Of a DNA stretch of 49,045 nt, positions 8,097 to 16,737 are shown piece after piece. The stretch spans positions 1 through 49,045 of the forward strand of contig CAVBBU010000002.1 of NCBI GenBank assembly GCA_963593765.1, written 5' to 3'. This stretch comes from CAVBBU01 sp963593765 (GTDB taxonomy: Bacteria; Bacillota; Clostridia; Lachnospirales; Lachnospiraceae). The notes under the pieces are model-generated. The model saw only the letters and a program-made list of their open reading frames with translations. It did not search any database and was not told the DNA's origin. Each line of letters starts with the position of its first letter. The stretch's first letter is position 1. The translations under genes and the position numbers were made by a program.

Positions 8097-8169
8097 ATTA
8101 TAATAAATATTCGTGTAAAAATCAATGAAAAATATATAAGATATTACATTAAATAACACGAATATTTAT
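8097..8169 (-). promoter_or_regulatory. Promoter and paired operator-like sites of the DUF4143 ATPase gene
   Basis: Read on the minus strand, TTGATT (8120-8125) and TATAAT (8097-8102) are spaced 17 bp. A perfect 14-base inverted repeat, ATAAATATTCGTGT (8103-8116) and its complement (8156-8169), is placed so that one arm fills the -35/-10 spacer and the other lies 40 bp further upstream. Two binding sites for one regulator, possibly looping, would explain it. The rest of the gap to hipB holds a weak hairpin near 8233-8253 and no gene. Confidence 0.65.
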
Positions 8170-8318
8170 GAATCAACTTCTTTTTCGCGAGCTAATAATT
8201 TACCCGATTAATCTATATTCCGTGCGAGGTTCGCCCTATACATTATTGAGGGCAGAAACGGTATTTTTTAAGTTCATTATTACCCACAGTTACAGCTAGC
8301 TTTATATAGCAAAACAGC

Positions 8319-8365
8319 TACTAACGTTTAGTAATATTGACATTAATGCATATAAAACATATAAT
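8319..8365 (+). promoter_or_regulatory. Promoter and operator-like dyad of hipBA
   Basis: A perfect consensus promoter, TTGACA (8337-8342), 17 bp, TATAAT (8360-8365). An inverted repeat TACTAA-CGT-TTAGTA (8319-8333) sits just upstream, and a short direct repeat ACATTAAYG occurs at 8340-8348 and 8371-8379, overlapping the -35 box and the likely start point. HipB-type antitoxins usually repress their own operon, so these are plausible HipB sites. Confidence 0.7.
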
Positions 8366-8390
8366 AATATACATTAACGTGAGGTATGCA

Positions 8391-8720
8391 ATGAAAAAAG
8401 CATTAAGTAATATACTTCCAGAAACCGAAAAAATACTAAATACTATGGGAGAGCAGATTAAGCTTGCAAGGCTTAGGCGTTCCCTTTCAGCTGAGCTTGT
8501 TGCACAGCGAGCTGGCATTAGCCGTGCAACGTTGTGGAAGGTAGAAAATGGGAATCCGGCTGTTGCCATGGGAATTTATGCCGCTGTTTTGCATGCATTA
8601 AATAATTTAGACAAAGACTTACTCCTTATTGCTAAAGATGATGCATTTGGAAGGCAGCTACAGGACTTAGGATTAATCACTAAAAAGAGGGCTCCGCGGA
8701 GAAGGAATAATGACTACTAA
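8391..8720 (+). CDS. hipB: HipB-like antitoxin / XRE-family regulator
   Basis: 109-residue DNA-binding protein with a helix-turn-helix of the XRE type at about residues 19-72 (GEQIKLARLRR to GISRATLWKVENG). It overlaps the downstream hipA by 11 nt, the usual antitoxin-first order. The C-terminal tail (KKRAPRRRNNDY) is basic and probably flexible. ATG 8391 has GTGAGG upstream and leaves a normal leader from the consensus promoter. By family, it binds and neutralises the kinase and represses the operon. Confidence 0.88.
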   Translation: MKKALSNILPETEKILNTMGEQIKLARLRRSLSAELVAQRAGISRATLWKVENGNPAVAMGIYAAVLHALNNLDKDLLLIAKDDAFGRQLQDLGLITKKRAPRRRNNDY

Positions 8721-9966
8721 ACAAAAGGTTATTTATGCATATGATGATTTTAGCTTTGATGAGCCGATGCTTATCGGCACGCTCTATGTTGATGTGCTTA
8801 GGGGAGCAGAAAGCTATTCCTTTGAATATAATAGTCAGTGGCTAAAAGAAACTAATTTAACAGTTTTGCTAGATCCAGAACTTTCTTTGTATACTGGAAG
8901 ACAATACGTGGCTAAGAATACAATTTTTGGAATATTTGCAGATGCAGCTCCGGATCGTTGGGGTCGCATTTTAATGAATAAGCGTGAGCGTATTCTTGCA
9001 GAAAAAGAAGCCAGAAAGCCTACTAAGCTTTATGATAGCGACTATTTGCTTTGCGTATATGATGAAACAAGAATGGGAGGAATACGACTAAAGCTATCAC
9101 CAGACGGAGCATTTCTTTCAAATGATAAGGAAATCGCTGCTCCGCCATGGGCAACATTAAGAACGCTAGAGGACGCTTCTAGGAATTTTGAAAATGACGA
9201 TAAAGGCTTAGCTGAAAAATGGTTAAACCAATTAATTAGACCAGGATCTTCCTTAGGGGGTGCAAGACCGAAGGCTACTGTTGTAGATACAGAGGGCGAG
9301 CTATGGATTGCAAAATTTCCTTCAAAATATGATGAGAATGATACAGGTGCATGGGAAATGGTAGCACATGAGCTTGCAAAAATGTGCGGATTAAACGTTC
9401 CTGATGCAAGGCTTGAAAAATTCTCAGCCTACGGAAGCACATTTCTAGTAAAAAGATTTGACCGTAAAGGGGGAAAACGCATCCATTTTGCGTCTGCTAT
9501 GACACTACTTGGGAAGGTAGACGGGGCATCTGCTGCTGATGGGAGCAGTTACCTAGATATAGCATCATTTATTAAATCAAACACATCTAACCCAAAGCAG
9601 GATTTACTGGAGCTTTGGAAGAGAATTGTTTTTAATATGGCTATCTCGAATACAGATGACCATCTTAGAAATCATGCCTTTATTCTATCAAAAACAGGAT
9701 GGCAGCTTTCGCCACTTTATGATGTAAATCCAGTACCGTATGGAGATACGCTGTCGTTAAATGTAGATGACAATGATAATAGTATTGATATCGCACTTGC
9801 TATTAGAGCGGCTGAGCGTTTTGGTATTAAGGAGATAGAGGCAAGAGAAATAGCCGAGGGAATGCTAAAAATAGTGAGAGAAAACTGGCTATCTCTTGCA
9901 CAGAAATATGGACTATCAAGAAGACAAATTGAAGAAATGAAGCCGGCATTTAGTGCGTGCTTCTAG
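8710..9966 (+). CDS. hipA: HipA-like serine/threonine kinase toxin
   Basis: 418-residue HipA-family kinase; in E. coli the homologue phosphorylates glutamyl-tRNA synthetase and causes growth arrest. Visible motifs are the Gly-rich SSLGGARPK (180-188), AKFPS with the ATP-contacting Lys202, the catalytic segment NTDDHLRNHAF (Asp316/Asp317, Asn321) and LYDVNP with Asp338 for metal binding. The N-terminal subdomain (residues 17-110) has the FADAAPDRWGR segment of the family. All key residues are present, so it should be active. Translationally coupled to hipB by overlap. The actual target here is unknown, since HipA subfamilies differ in substrate. Confidence 0.9.
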   Translation: MTTKQKVIYAYDDFSFDEPMLIGTLYVDVLRGAESYSFEYNSQWLKETNLTVLLDPELSLYTGRQYVAKNTIFGIFADAAPDRWGRILMNKRERILAEKEARKPTKLYDSDYLLCVYDETRMGGIRLKLSPDGAFLSNDKEIAAPPWATLRTLEDASRNFENDDKGLAEKWLNQLIRPGSSLGGARPKATVVDTEGELWIAKFPSKYDENDTGAWEMVAHELAKMCGLNVPDARLEKFSAYGSTFLVKRFDRKGGKRIHFASAMTLLGKVDGASAADGSSYLDIASFIKSNTSNPKQDLLELWKRIVFNMAISNTDDHLRNHAFILSKTGWQLSPLYDVNPVPYGDTLSLNVDDNDNSIDIALAIRAAERFGIKEIEAREIAEGMLKIVRENWLSLAQKYGLSRRQIEEMKPAFSACF

Positions 9967-10066
9967 CGGCATAGGAAAAGACCTAATGCTTGAATTGTAA
10001 AAAATCACATCAAACAGCACAGTTCAACCATTTCTGAAACTTTAGACATTCCAATTAATCTAAAAA

Positions 10067-10098
10067 TCGCCATACACTCTTTTTTGAGTGTATGGCGA
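10067..10098. terminator. Perfect 13-bp hairpin between hipA and the phosphonate operon
   Basis: TCGCCATACACTC (10067-10079) and its complement (10086-10098) flank a T6 loop. A-rich tracts lie on both plus-strand sides, so the T-run needed for intrinsic termination is found only on the minus-strand reading. On the plus strand it may still stabilise or end the hipBA transcript. The remainder of 9967-10286 contains no gene, and I found no convincing promoter for the downstream operon. Confidence 0.5.
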
Positions 10099-10286
10099 AA
10101 AATGAACTTAATAGCTTAGAAAAATCCATACCGATTTTGGAATTGCAGTATAAAACATAGAGGTTAGAAAATCAAGGCTTGGCTAATTTTACGCATGCTT
10201 TACTAAAAATTAACTGTAGCATGATAGAAGAAGGAGCAGGCTCACTGCTATACTTTAGGCACACATAGGAGAAAGGGGTGGCCAAT

Positions 10287-11054
10287 ATGCTTGAGCTTGA
10301 CCATATAAGCAAGGCCTTTGATAAGGTAACAGTACTTGAGGATATCTCAATTAATGTTAATGACGGAGAGATAGTATCTATATTAGGACCTTCGGGCTGC
10401 GGAAAAACAACTCTGCTTAATTTGATTTTAGGAATAACTAATGCAGATGCAGGAAGTCTCATATATAACGGTGAGGACATAACCCATACCGCTATGGAGA
10501 AGCGAGGATTTAATATAGTATTTCAGGACTATGCACTTTTTCCAAATCTTAATGTTCGTAAAAATATCACCTACGGTCTTAAAAACAAGCCTGAAGTATC
10601 GACGGCGGAGGAGATAGAGGAGCTTATCGATCTTCTTAATCTTAGAGAGCAGCTTGATAAAAGTATAGACCAGCTATCAGGCGGACAAAAGCAGAGAGTT
10701 GCTCTTGCAAGAACGCTTGTGATGAAGCCACGCATACTTCTTTTAGATGAGCCGTTGTCGGCACTTGATGGCATTATCAAGGAATCTATCAAGGATAGAA
10801 TAAAAACTATAGCAAGAGAATTTAAGCTTACGACTATTATAGTTACACATGATCCTGAGGAAGCACTGACACTTTCTGATCGTGTGCTTATAATAAATCA
10901 GGGCAGTGTTGCACAGTATGCAAGGCCGGAGGAGATTATACGTCATCCTAAAAATGATTTTGTCCGCAAGTTCATACTTGATCAGCTTGAGATTAAAAAA
11001 AATAATATCTACGCACTTTTTGATAATCCTAGTCCAGTAAGGGCAGCAATGTGA
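10287..11054 (+). CDS. 2-aminoethylphosphonate ABC transporter, ATP-binding protein
   Basis: 255-residue ABC ATPase of the iron/spermidine/phosphonate importer type. Walker A GPSGCGKTT (near residues 35-43), Q-loop FQDYALFP, signature LSGGQKQR and Walker B ILLLDEPLSALD are intact, with an H-loop in VTHDPEEA. The gene directly precedes a fused permease, a binding lipoprotein and the phnW-phnX degradation genes, so the substrate is inferred to be 2-aminoethylphosphonate. ATG 10287 gives MLELDHISKAF; a GTG at 10278 three codons earlier is an alternative, as both have G-rich sequence upstream. First gene of the operon. Confidence 0.88.
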   Translation: MLELDHISKAFDKVTVLEDISINVNDGEIVSILGPSGCGKTTLLNLILGITNADAGSLIYNGEDITHTAMEKRGFNIVFQDYALFPNLNVRKNITYGLKNKPEVSTAEEIEELIDLLNLREQLDKSIDQLSGGQKQRVALARTLVMKPRILLLDEPLSALDGIIKESIKDRIKTIAREFKLTTIIVTHDPEEALTLSDRVLIINQGSVAQYARPEEIIRHPKNDFVRKFILDQLEIKKNNIYALFDNPSPVRAAM

Positions 11055-11061
11055 GGCGAAT

Positions 11062-12690
11062 ATGAAGCATAATAATCGAGACCTGTGGATTATATTTGCA
11101 GCACTTGCTGTTTTGTTTATATTGTTTTTAGTTGCACCTGTTTTTCGCCTTTTTGCAAAATCTATTAGCGGCGATGTAGGTATCACCTGTGAATATTATA
11201 TTGATGTAATAGGTGGTAGAAATTTTGCTAGGGCACTTATAAATAGCTTTAAGGTATCGGCAGCGGCAGCATTTACCGCGACAATTATCTCATTCATAAT
11301 TGCGTATTCGATTCATTATACTAAGCTTCCCGGTTGCTTTAAAAGTCTTATTCATGCAGTAGTTGTACTTCCTATGCTACTGCCAACTATTACCTATGGG
11401 TTTGCAATTATTTATTCATTCGGTAAGCAGGGACTTATAACAAGACTTTTGGGATTTCAGCTTTTTAATATATATGGCTTTGGCGGATTGCTTATGGGCT
11501 ATGTTATTTATACAGTGCCGGTTGCTTTTTTACTTATACATAACACTATGAGCTACATCGACAAAAAGACACTTATAGTTTCAAAGGTTATGGGGGATGG
11601 CGCCATATCGACCTTTAATATCGCAGTGCTTCGTCCGCTTTTAGGCACACTAGCAGGAGCATTTATACAGTCGTTTTTTCTTTGCTTTACGGATTTTGGA
11701 ATACCGGCATCCGTGGGTGGCAAATATGATGTTATCGCAACTACTTTATATAACGAGATGCTAGGTGGGATTCCGGATTTTAATCGCGGAGCAGTTGTAT
11801 CTGTTATAATGCTGCTTCCTTCGATAGTGAGCATAGTACTGCTTAGATATTTAGAGAGATATAACATTCGCTATGACAGGATAAGAGATGCAGATCTGCG
11901 AGATAACAAATTTAGAGATGTGGTATGGGGATTTGCATCGACGACATTTTCCATAATGGTAATAATATTCTTTGCTGTTATCCTTGTAATTCCTTTAGTT
12001 AAAAACTGGCCGTATCAGGCGACATTTACAACTGGGCACTTTGCAGAGGTATTTTCAGATAAGGAGCTTGTAAATGTATATGAGCACTCTTTAATAATGG
12101 CTTTCTTTACGGCACTCTTTGGAACACTTATAGCGTATGGAGCTGCACTTATTACGGCACGAAGCGATCTTCCTAAGGGAGTTAAGCAGTCGATAGATTC
12201 GATAGCTCTCGTAACTAATACAATTCCTGGTATGGTTCTTGGTCTTGCATTTTTGTTTAGCTTTTCAGGAACAGCACTTCAGAATACATTTGCATTAATG
12301 ATACTTTGCAATATAGTGCATTATTTTTCGACGCCGTATCTTATGATGAAAAATTCGCTTTCTAAGATGAATTTGAGATGGGAGACTACGGGTATGCTTA
12401 TGGGAGATAGCTGGCAAAAAACTATAGTGCGTATTGTTACGCCTAATGCAGCATCGAGCCTTATCGAAGTGTTTAGCTATTACTTTATCAATGCTATGGT
12501 AACCATAAGTGCACTGGTATTTATTGCCGGAGCTAGAACTATGGTGCTTACAACCAAGATCAAGCAGCTTCAGTATGTAAATAAATATAATGAGGTATTT
12601 GTGCTGTCGCTGCTTATACTGGCAACTAATCTAGTCGCAAAGCTTACATTTAATTGGCTTGCAAATAAAGGATTTAAACCAACATCATAA
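11062..12690 (+). CDS. 2-aminoethylphosphonate ABC transporter, fused permease
   Basis: 542-residue membrane protein with two permease modules in tandem, each with about six membrane segments and a cytoplasmic coupling loop (first near VMGDGAISTFNI, second near LMGDSWQKTIVRI). Fused permeases of this kind occur in AfuB/FbpB-like and 2-aminoethylphosphonate transporters, replacing the separate PhnU and PhnV subunits known in Salmonella. It starts 7 nt after the ATPase gene and ends 18 nt before the binding-protein gene. Substrate assignment rests on the adjacent phnW and phnX. Confidence 0.87.
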   Translation: MKHNNRDLWIIFAALAVLFILFLVAPVFRLFAKSISGDVGITCEYYIDVIGGRNFARALINSFKVSAAAAFTATIISFIIAYSIHYTKLPGCFKSLIHAVVVLPMLLPTITYGFAIIYSFGKQGLITRLLGFQLFNIYGFGGLLMGYVIYTVPVAFLLIHNTMSYIDKKTLIVSKVMGDGAISTFNIAVLRPLLGTLAGAFIQSFFLCFTDFGIPASVGGKYDVIATTLYNEMLGGIPDFNRGAVVSVIMLLPSIVSIVLLRYLERYNIRYDRIRDADLRDNKFRDVVWGFASTTFSIMVIIFFAVILVIPLVKNWPYQATFTTGHFAEVFSDKELVNVYEHSLIMAFFTALFGTLIAYGAALITARSDLPKGVKQSIDSIALVTNTIPGMVLGLAFLFSFSGTALQNTFALMILCNIVHYFSTPYLMMKNSLSKMNLRWETTGMLMGDSWQKTIVRIVTPNAASSLIEVFSYYFINAMVTISALVFIAGARTMVLTTKIKQLQYVNKYNEVFVLSLLILATNLVAKLTFNWLANKGFKPTS

Positions 12691-12708
12691 AGAAGGAGAA
12701 TAAAAGAA

Positions 12709-13740
12709 ATGAAATCAAAAAAGCTATTAGCAATAGGACTAAGTATGACACTTGCAGTAGGTATGCTTGCAGGCTGCACAGGCAGTCAGAGCAGCAAGGA
12801 AGCAGCAGCTACAAAGTCTGCAAACAGCACAGCAGATGCTGGGGAGGTAGTTATATATTCCAATGCAGACGATGAAGCAATTACAGCTATGACAAATGCA
12901 CTTAATAATAATGGTTACGAGGGCAAGTATATATTTGAAACCTTTGGCACATCGGAGCTAGGAGGAAAGCTTCTTGCAGAGGGAACAAATCTTGAAGCAG
13001 ATATGGTTACTATGAGTACCTTTTATCTGCAAAGTGCACAGGATAAAAACAATATGTTTTTGTCGCTTACATTTGATATTAAAACGCTTGAGACTGTTCC
13101 GGATTTTACTGCTCCTATCACCTCTCAGGAGGGAGCGATTATTATCAATACCGAGATGCTTAACGAAAACAATCTTCCGACACCAACATGCATTAAGGAT
13201 TTGGCAAATCCGGTATATGCAGGCTTTCTGGCAGTTACAGATGTTAAGTCATCATCAACAGCATGGCTTTTAATGCAGGCGCTTGTTTCGGAATATGGAG
13301 ATGATGGGGCGCAGGAGATACTTCACGACATTTATGCAAATGCAGGCGACCATGTCGAGTCATCAGGCTCTGCACCACTTAAGCTGTGCGAGGCAGGAGA
13401 GGTAGCACTAGGCTTTGGACTCCGTCATCAGGCAGTTGCAGCTAAGGCTGAGGGACTTCCGATAGAGTACGTTGACCCTACAGAAGGGAATTTCTCATTA
13501 ACAGAGTCAGTTGCAGTACTTGATAAGGGCGATAAAACTAATCCACTTGCGATGGAGATGGCTCAGTGCATTATTGATAATGGACGTGCAGAGCTACTTG
13601 CAAACTATCCTAATCCGCTTTATGAGGGTGAGAGTGCAGATAATACAAACAAGTCAGCTTATCCAAAGACCTTTAGTGAGCCGCTTACCTTTGAGCTTTA
13701 CGAGCATCACCAAGAGATTTCTGAGGCAGCTAAGCCTTGA
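12709..13740 (+). CDS. 2-aminoethylphosphonate-binding lipoprotein
   Basis: 343-residue extracellular solute-binding lipoprotein. The signal peptide ends with lipobox MLAGC, giving a lipidated Cys23, followed by a Ser/Ala-rich linker and a periplasmic-binding type 2 fold beginning VVIYSNADDEA. It resembles the iron(III)/AEP-binding family. AAAGAAGGAG precedes ATG 12709. Placed between the permease and phnW, it should capture 2-aminoethylphosphonate at the cell surface and deliver it to the fused permease. Confidence 0.87.
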   Translation: MKSKKLLAIGLSMTLAVGMLAGCTGSQSSKEAAATKSANSTADAGEVVIYSNADDEAITAMTNALNNNGYEGKYIFETFGTSELGGKLLAEGTNLEADMVTMSTFYLQSAQDKNNMFLSLTFDIKTLETVPDFTAPITSQEGAIIINTEMLNENNLPTPTCIKDLANPVYAGFLAVTDVKSSSTAWLLMQALVSEYGDDGAQEILHDIYANAGDHVESSGSAPLKLCEAGEVALGFGLRHQAVAAKAEGLPIEYVDPTEGNFSLTESVAVLDKGDKTNPLAMEMAQCIIDNGRAELLANYPNPLYEGESADNTNKSAYPKTFSEPLTFELYEHHQEISEAAKP

Positions 13741-13764
13741 TGCAGATAATAAGGAGACATGGAC

Positions 13765-14865
13765 ATGAATACATATAAGTTACTGACACCCGGACCTCTT
13801 ACAACAAGTGATAGTGTTAAGCAGGAAATGCTGTTTGACCACTGCACATGGGATGATGACTATAAACAGATAACGCAGCGTATACGTGCAGGGCTTTTAA
13901 AACTGGGTCATGTTTCAGAACCTGAATATACGGCAGTGCTTATGCAGGGCAGTGGAACCTTTGGGGTTGAATCGGTGCTAACAAGCGTAATAGATGGGAG
14001 TGATAAGCTGCTTATCGCATCTAACGGAGCATATGGAGAGCGTATGGCAGATATCTGCGAGCATGCAGGGATAGCCTATACTATCTACAGGCAGAGCAAC
14101 AACAAGTGTCCGGATCCTAAGACGATCGAGGAAATGCTTAAAGAAGATAGTGCCATCACACATGTAGCAATGGTTCATAGCGAAACTACAAGCGGCATAA
14201 TTAATGATATTGAGGCAGTCGGGAAGGTGACAAGGTCAGCAGGCAGGACATTTATAGTTGATGCCATGTCGAGCTTTGCCGGAGTAGATATACCGATCGC
14301 TGATTGGGGAATTGACTTTCTTATCTCAAGTGCAAACAAGTGTGTGCAGGGAGTGCCGGGATTTTCATTTATTATTGCAAGGCGAGATAAGCTGATTGCA
14401 AGTGCAGGCAGGGCTCGCTCGTTGTCACTAGATCTTTATGATCAGTGGAAGGGCATGGAGGAAGGAAATGGCAAGTGGCGTTTTACTTCACCAACGCATG
14501 TGATTTTAGCATTTGCTAAGGCGATGGATGAGCTTTGGGCAGAGGGTGGCATACCTGTTCGCCATGCGCGTTATGCCAGCAACCAACAACTACTTACAGA
14601 GCGTTTTGCAGCTCTTGGATTTAAACCGTATCTTGAGAAGCCGGTGCAGGGACCTATTATTACGACATTTTATTATCCTAGAGATGTAAAATTTGGCTTT
14701 AAGAAAATGTATGATTACATCAAGGACAGGGGATATGTACTCTATCCCGGAAAGGTAATGGAGGCAGATACCTTCCGTGTCGGCAATATCGGTGAGATAT
14801 ATGCAGATGATATTGAAAATCTTGCATGCATTATGGCGGATTTTCTTAAGGAGGTTAGAGCATGA
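13765..14865 (+). CDS. phnW: 2-aminoethylphosphonate-pyruvate transaminase
   Basis: 366-residue class V aminotransferase. It converts 2-aminoethylphosphonate plus pyruvate into phosphonoacetaldehyde plus alanine. The N-terminus LLTPGPLTTSDSVK is typical of PhnW; the PLP lysine is Lys192 in SSANKCVQG, with Asp166 (VDAMSS) contacting the pyridine nitrogen. Of two close ATGs, 13765 is preferred because AAGGAG (13751-13756) then lies 8 nt upstream, whereas it is only 2 nt before the ATG at 13759. Its stop overlaps the phnX start (ATGA), so the two steps are translationally coupled. Confidence 0.94.
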   Translation: MNTYKLLTPGPLTTSDSVKQEMLFDHCTWDDDYKQITQRIRAGLLKLGHVSEPEYTAVLMQGSGTFGVESVLTSVIDGSDKLLIASNGAYGERMADICEHAGIAYTIYRQSNNKCPDPKTIEEMLKEDSAITHVAMVHSETTSGIINDIEAVGKVTRSAGRTFIVDAMSSFAGVDIPIADWGIDFLISSANKCVQGVPGFSFIIARRDKLIASAGRARSLSLDLYDQWKGMEEGNGKWRFTSPTHVILAFAKAMDELWAEGGIPVRHARYASNQQLLTERFAALGFKPYLEKPVQGPIITTFYYPRDVKFGFKKMYDYIKDRGYVLYPGKVMEADTFRVGNIGEIYADDIENLACIMADFLKEVRA

Positions 14866-15638
14866 GAACAAAGCTTGTTATACTTGACTGGGCAGGAACT
14901 AGTGTAGACTACGGATGCTTTGCTCCTGTAAATGCATTTGACAGGGCATTTCGTGCTTGCGGTATAGAGCCGACCGTTGATGAGATACGTGAGCCGATGG
15001 GTATGCTTAAGCTTGATCATATAAAGGCTATGCTTAATATGCCTCGCATACACAAGCTGTGGCTTAAGAAATATAATGCTGCGCCTGACGATGCTGCAGC
15101 TAATAAGATATATAGTATATTCGAGGAGTCACTTATGCAAAGCCTATCAGATTATGCAGCCCCGAAGCCTGATACGCTGGAGACGATTAAGTGTCTTCGC
15201 TCGATGGGTATAAGCATAGGCTCAACTACGGGATATACGGATGCTATGATGGAGGTTGTATCAAGGCGTGCTGCCGAGCAGGGGTATAAGCCGGATGCAC
15301 TATTTACGCCGGATGCTGTAGGTGGACTAGGACGACCGTATCCGTATATGATATATGCAAATATGCGTAAGTTTGACATAGCAGCTGTTAGCGAGGTAAT
15401 CAAGGTTGGGGATACAATTTCGGATATTAAGGAAGGCTTAAATGCAGGAGTGTGCTCGCTAGGAGTTCTTGAGGGCAGCAGTGTAGTTGGACTTAGCGAG
15501 AACGAATATGCTGCACTTGCAGATAGCGAGAAAAAACGTTTGCTTGATAATGCACGGCAAAAGCTAATTAAAGCAGGAGCAACGGATGTGCTGCTTAATT
15601 TAGGGGAGCTGCCAGCTTGGATAGAAGCACATGGGTGA
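14862..15638 (+). CDS. phnX: Phosphonoacetaldehyde hydrolase (phosphonatase)
   Basis: 258-residue HAD-superfamily enzyme that hydrolyses phosphonoacetaldehyde to acetaldehyde and phosphate, completing use of 2-aminoethylphosphonate. The nucleophile loop is LDWAGT with Asp9; the cap segment EPMGMLKLDHI carries Lys50, matching the Schiff-base lysine of Bacillus cereus PhnX; VGDTISDIKEG supplies the acidic metal site. It overlaps phnW by 4 nt, with AAGGAGG upstream inside phnW. The operon ends with a terminator at 15675. Confidence 0.94.
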   Translation: MRTKLVILDWAGTSVDYGCFAPVNAFDRAFRACGIEPTVDEIREPMGMLKLDHIKAMLNMPRIHKLWLKKYNAAPDDAAANKIYSIFEESLMQSLSDYAAPKPDTLETIKCLRSMGISIGSTTGYTDAMMEVVSRRAAEQGYKPDALFTPDAVGGLGRPYPYMIYANMRKFDIAAVSEVIKVGDTISDIKEGLNAGVCSLGVLEGSSVVGLSENEYAALADSEKKRLLDNARQKLIKAGATDVLLNLGELPAWIEAHG

Positions 15639-15674
15639 TTAATAGAAGATAGTGCTTATTATATATCAAAATTT

Positions 15675-15717
15675 AAGAAGTGCCGCCAGCGAGATCACTA
15701 ACAGCACTTCTTTTTTT
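15675..15717 (+). terminator. Terminator of the phosphonate operon
   Basis: AAGAAGTGC (15675-15683) pairs with GCACTTCTT (15704-15712), followed by a T-run. Nearly the same sequence, including its loop, recurs at 18415-18457 after the duplicated cassette, so the cassette array is bracketed by two copies of one terminator. Confidence 0.85.
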
Positions 15718-15748
15718 GTCGAAAAAGCAGAAAAAGCGATGAATAAAT

Positions 15749-15777
15749 TTGACGTGTAACTCAAAAAGGGTTATGTT
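15749..15777 (+). promoter_or_regulatory. Promoter of cassette copy A
   Basis: TTGACG (15749-15754), 17 bp, TATGTT (15772-15777). It leaves a leader of about 200 nt before the first ORF. Just before that ORF, TTTGTCT (15953-15959) can pair with AGACAAA (15970-15976) around an AAGGAG, while the proper ribosome binding site GGAGG (15981-15985) stays outside the stem. Translational control is possible but unproven. Confidence 0.55.
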
Positions 15778-15988
15778 AAAAAGATCTTCGATTCATGCCT
15801 GTTTCTGCACAATATTTCTCTAGGCCGAAGTTATGGATGGTTGGCTAATAATAGGTATATTCCGACATATAGGTATGTAAGTGCGTTCAAGGGCTACTAA
15901 GATTTGTATACAAAGGAGATTAAGCAATTCTTCCCCTTTTGTAATTTGATTTTTTGTCTTTGTTTAAGGAGACAAAGGGAGGAGGGCT

Positions 15989-16393
15989 ATGAATAGTCAT
16001 ACAAGCAAAAGCATGCGATTAGATCCATTATTTATGAGAAATCAATATAACGGATGTGGGAAATGGAATATTCCGATAATAAAAAAACAATATTTGAAAT
16101 TAGATGATGTTAAGTTGATCGCATACTCGGATATTAGGATAAATGATAATGAAAAAAACAGAGAACGAGAGGTGCACTTTTTTATAGATGATTATAGATT
16201 CGAAGGCATTTATCAAAATCCTGAACGATCATTAAAAATGTTATCACAATATGCTTTTGTATTAACACCAGATTATTCCACATATGCAGATATGGACATG
16301 TGGAGACAATTTGAAAGTATTGTACATAGCAGATGGTGCGGTGCATATTTGCAAGGTGCATTAACATGGGCGGCAGAGGTACATTTGCGATAG
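15989..16393 (+). pseudogene. Truncated DUF4417 gene, copy A
   Basis: 134 codons. The protein matches the N-terminal part of DUF4417 proteins, a poorly understood family common on phages and mobile elements: LFMRNQYNGCGKWNIPIIKKQ, VHFFIDDYRFEGIYQNPE, YAFVLTPDYSTYADM and SRWCGAY are the recognisable blocks. From memory, family members continue well past RWCGAY with a VIPT-type segment; here the match stops there and the last dozen residues are an out-of-frame reading of the next gene's start. It therefore looks like a 5' fragment joined to another gene. Ribosome binding is strong (GGGAGGAGG before ATG 15989), so the fragment may still be translated. Confidence 0.7.
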
Positions 16394-16737
16394 GGAATAA
16401 TGTAGATTATACGTATGAAACTATTGGATATATAGAGGGGGTTAAGGTTTTACGTGGTTTAGGCAATAAACACGATTTGCCAGTTGAATCCCATTCCAGT
16501 AATGCGTATATCAAGCTATATCCAGATGGGACATTTAACATGTTGAGAATATATGATTCTAAACATTATTTGATATTTGAGATTGCTTATCATCCAGAGA
16601 GAAAACTCACAGGAAATGCGGATAGTATTTTACATATACATTATTATGATAGAAAATTAAACAGGTCGGATGCACAATATTTAGATAAGGATACATTTGA
16701 AAAGTATAAGAAGTATTTGAAGGAAGTAAAATATTAA
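16366..16737 (+). CDS. MGGRG-starting protein of unknown function, copy A
   Basis: 123 residues from ATG 16366, preceded by AAGGTG (16352-16357). The N-terminus MGGRGTFAIGNNVDYTY is Gly-rich; the core contains the segments GLGNKHDLPVESHSSNAY and LHIHYYDRK, with scattered His/Asp/Glu residues that could form an active or metal site. MGGRG openings are familiar from small phage-linked proteins of Firmicutes; no function is established to my knowledge. It overlaps the DUF4417 fragment in another frame and is followed by a start-stop overlapping small gene, an arrangement that recalls toxin-immunity pairs. Function is inference only. An earlier in-frame ATG at 16333 lacks a binding site. Confidence 0.65.
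   Translation: MGGRGTFAIGNNVDYTYETIGYIEGVKVLRGLGNKHDLPVESHSSNAYIKLYPDGTFNMLRIYDSKHYLIFEIAYHPERKLTGNADSILHIHYYDRKLNRSDAQYLDKDTFEKYKKYLKEVKY

Noticed and set aside
10101..10270. Promoter for the phosphonate operon
   Set aside because: TTGGCT and TATACT boxes exist but no pair has acceptable spacing, so none is called.
16333..16393. Programmed frameshift joining the DUF4417 fragment to the MGGRG ORF
   Set aside because: The overlap contains no slippery heptamer, and the second ORF has its own ribosome binding site and start. Truncation and fusion by recombination explains it better.
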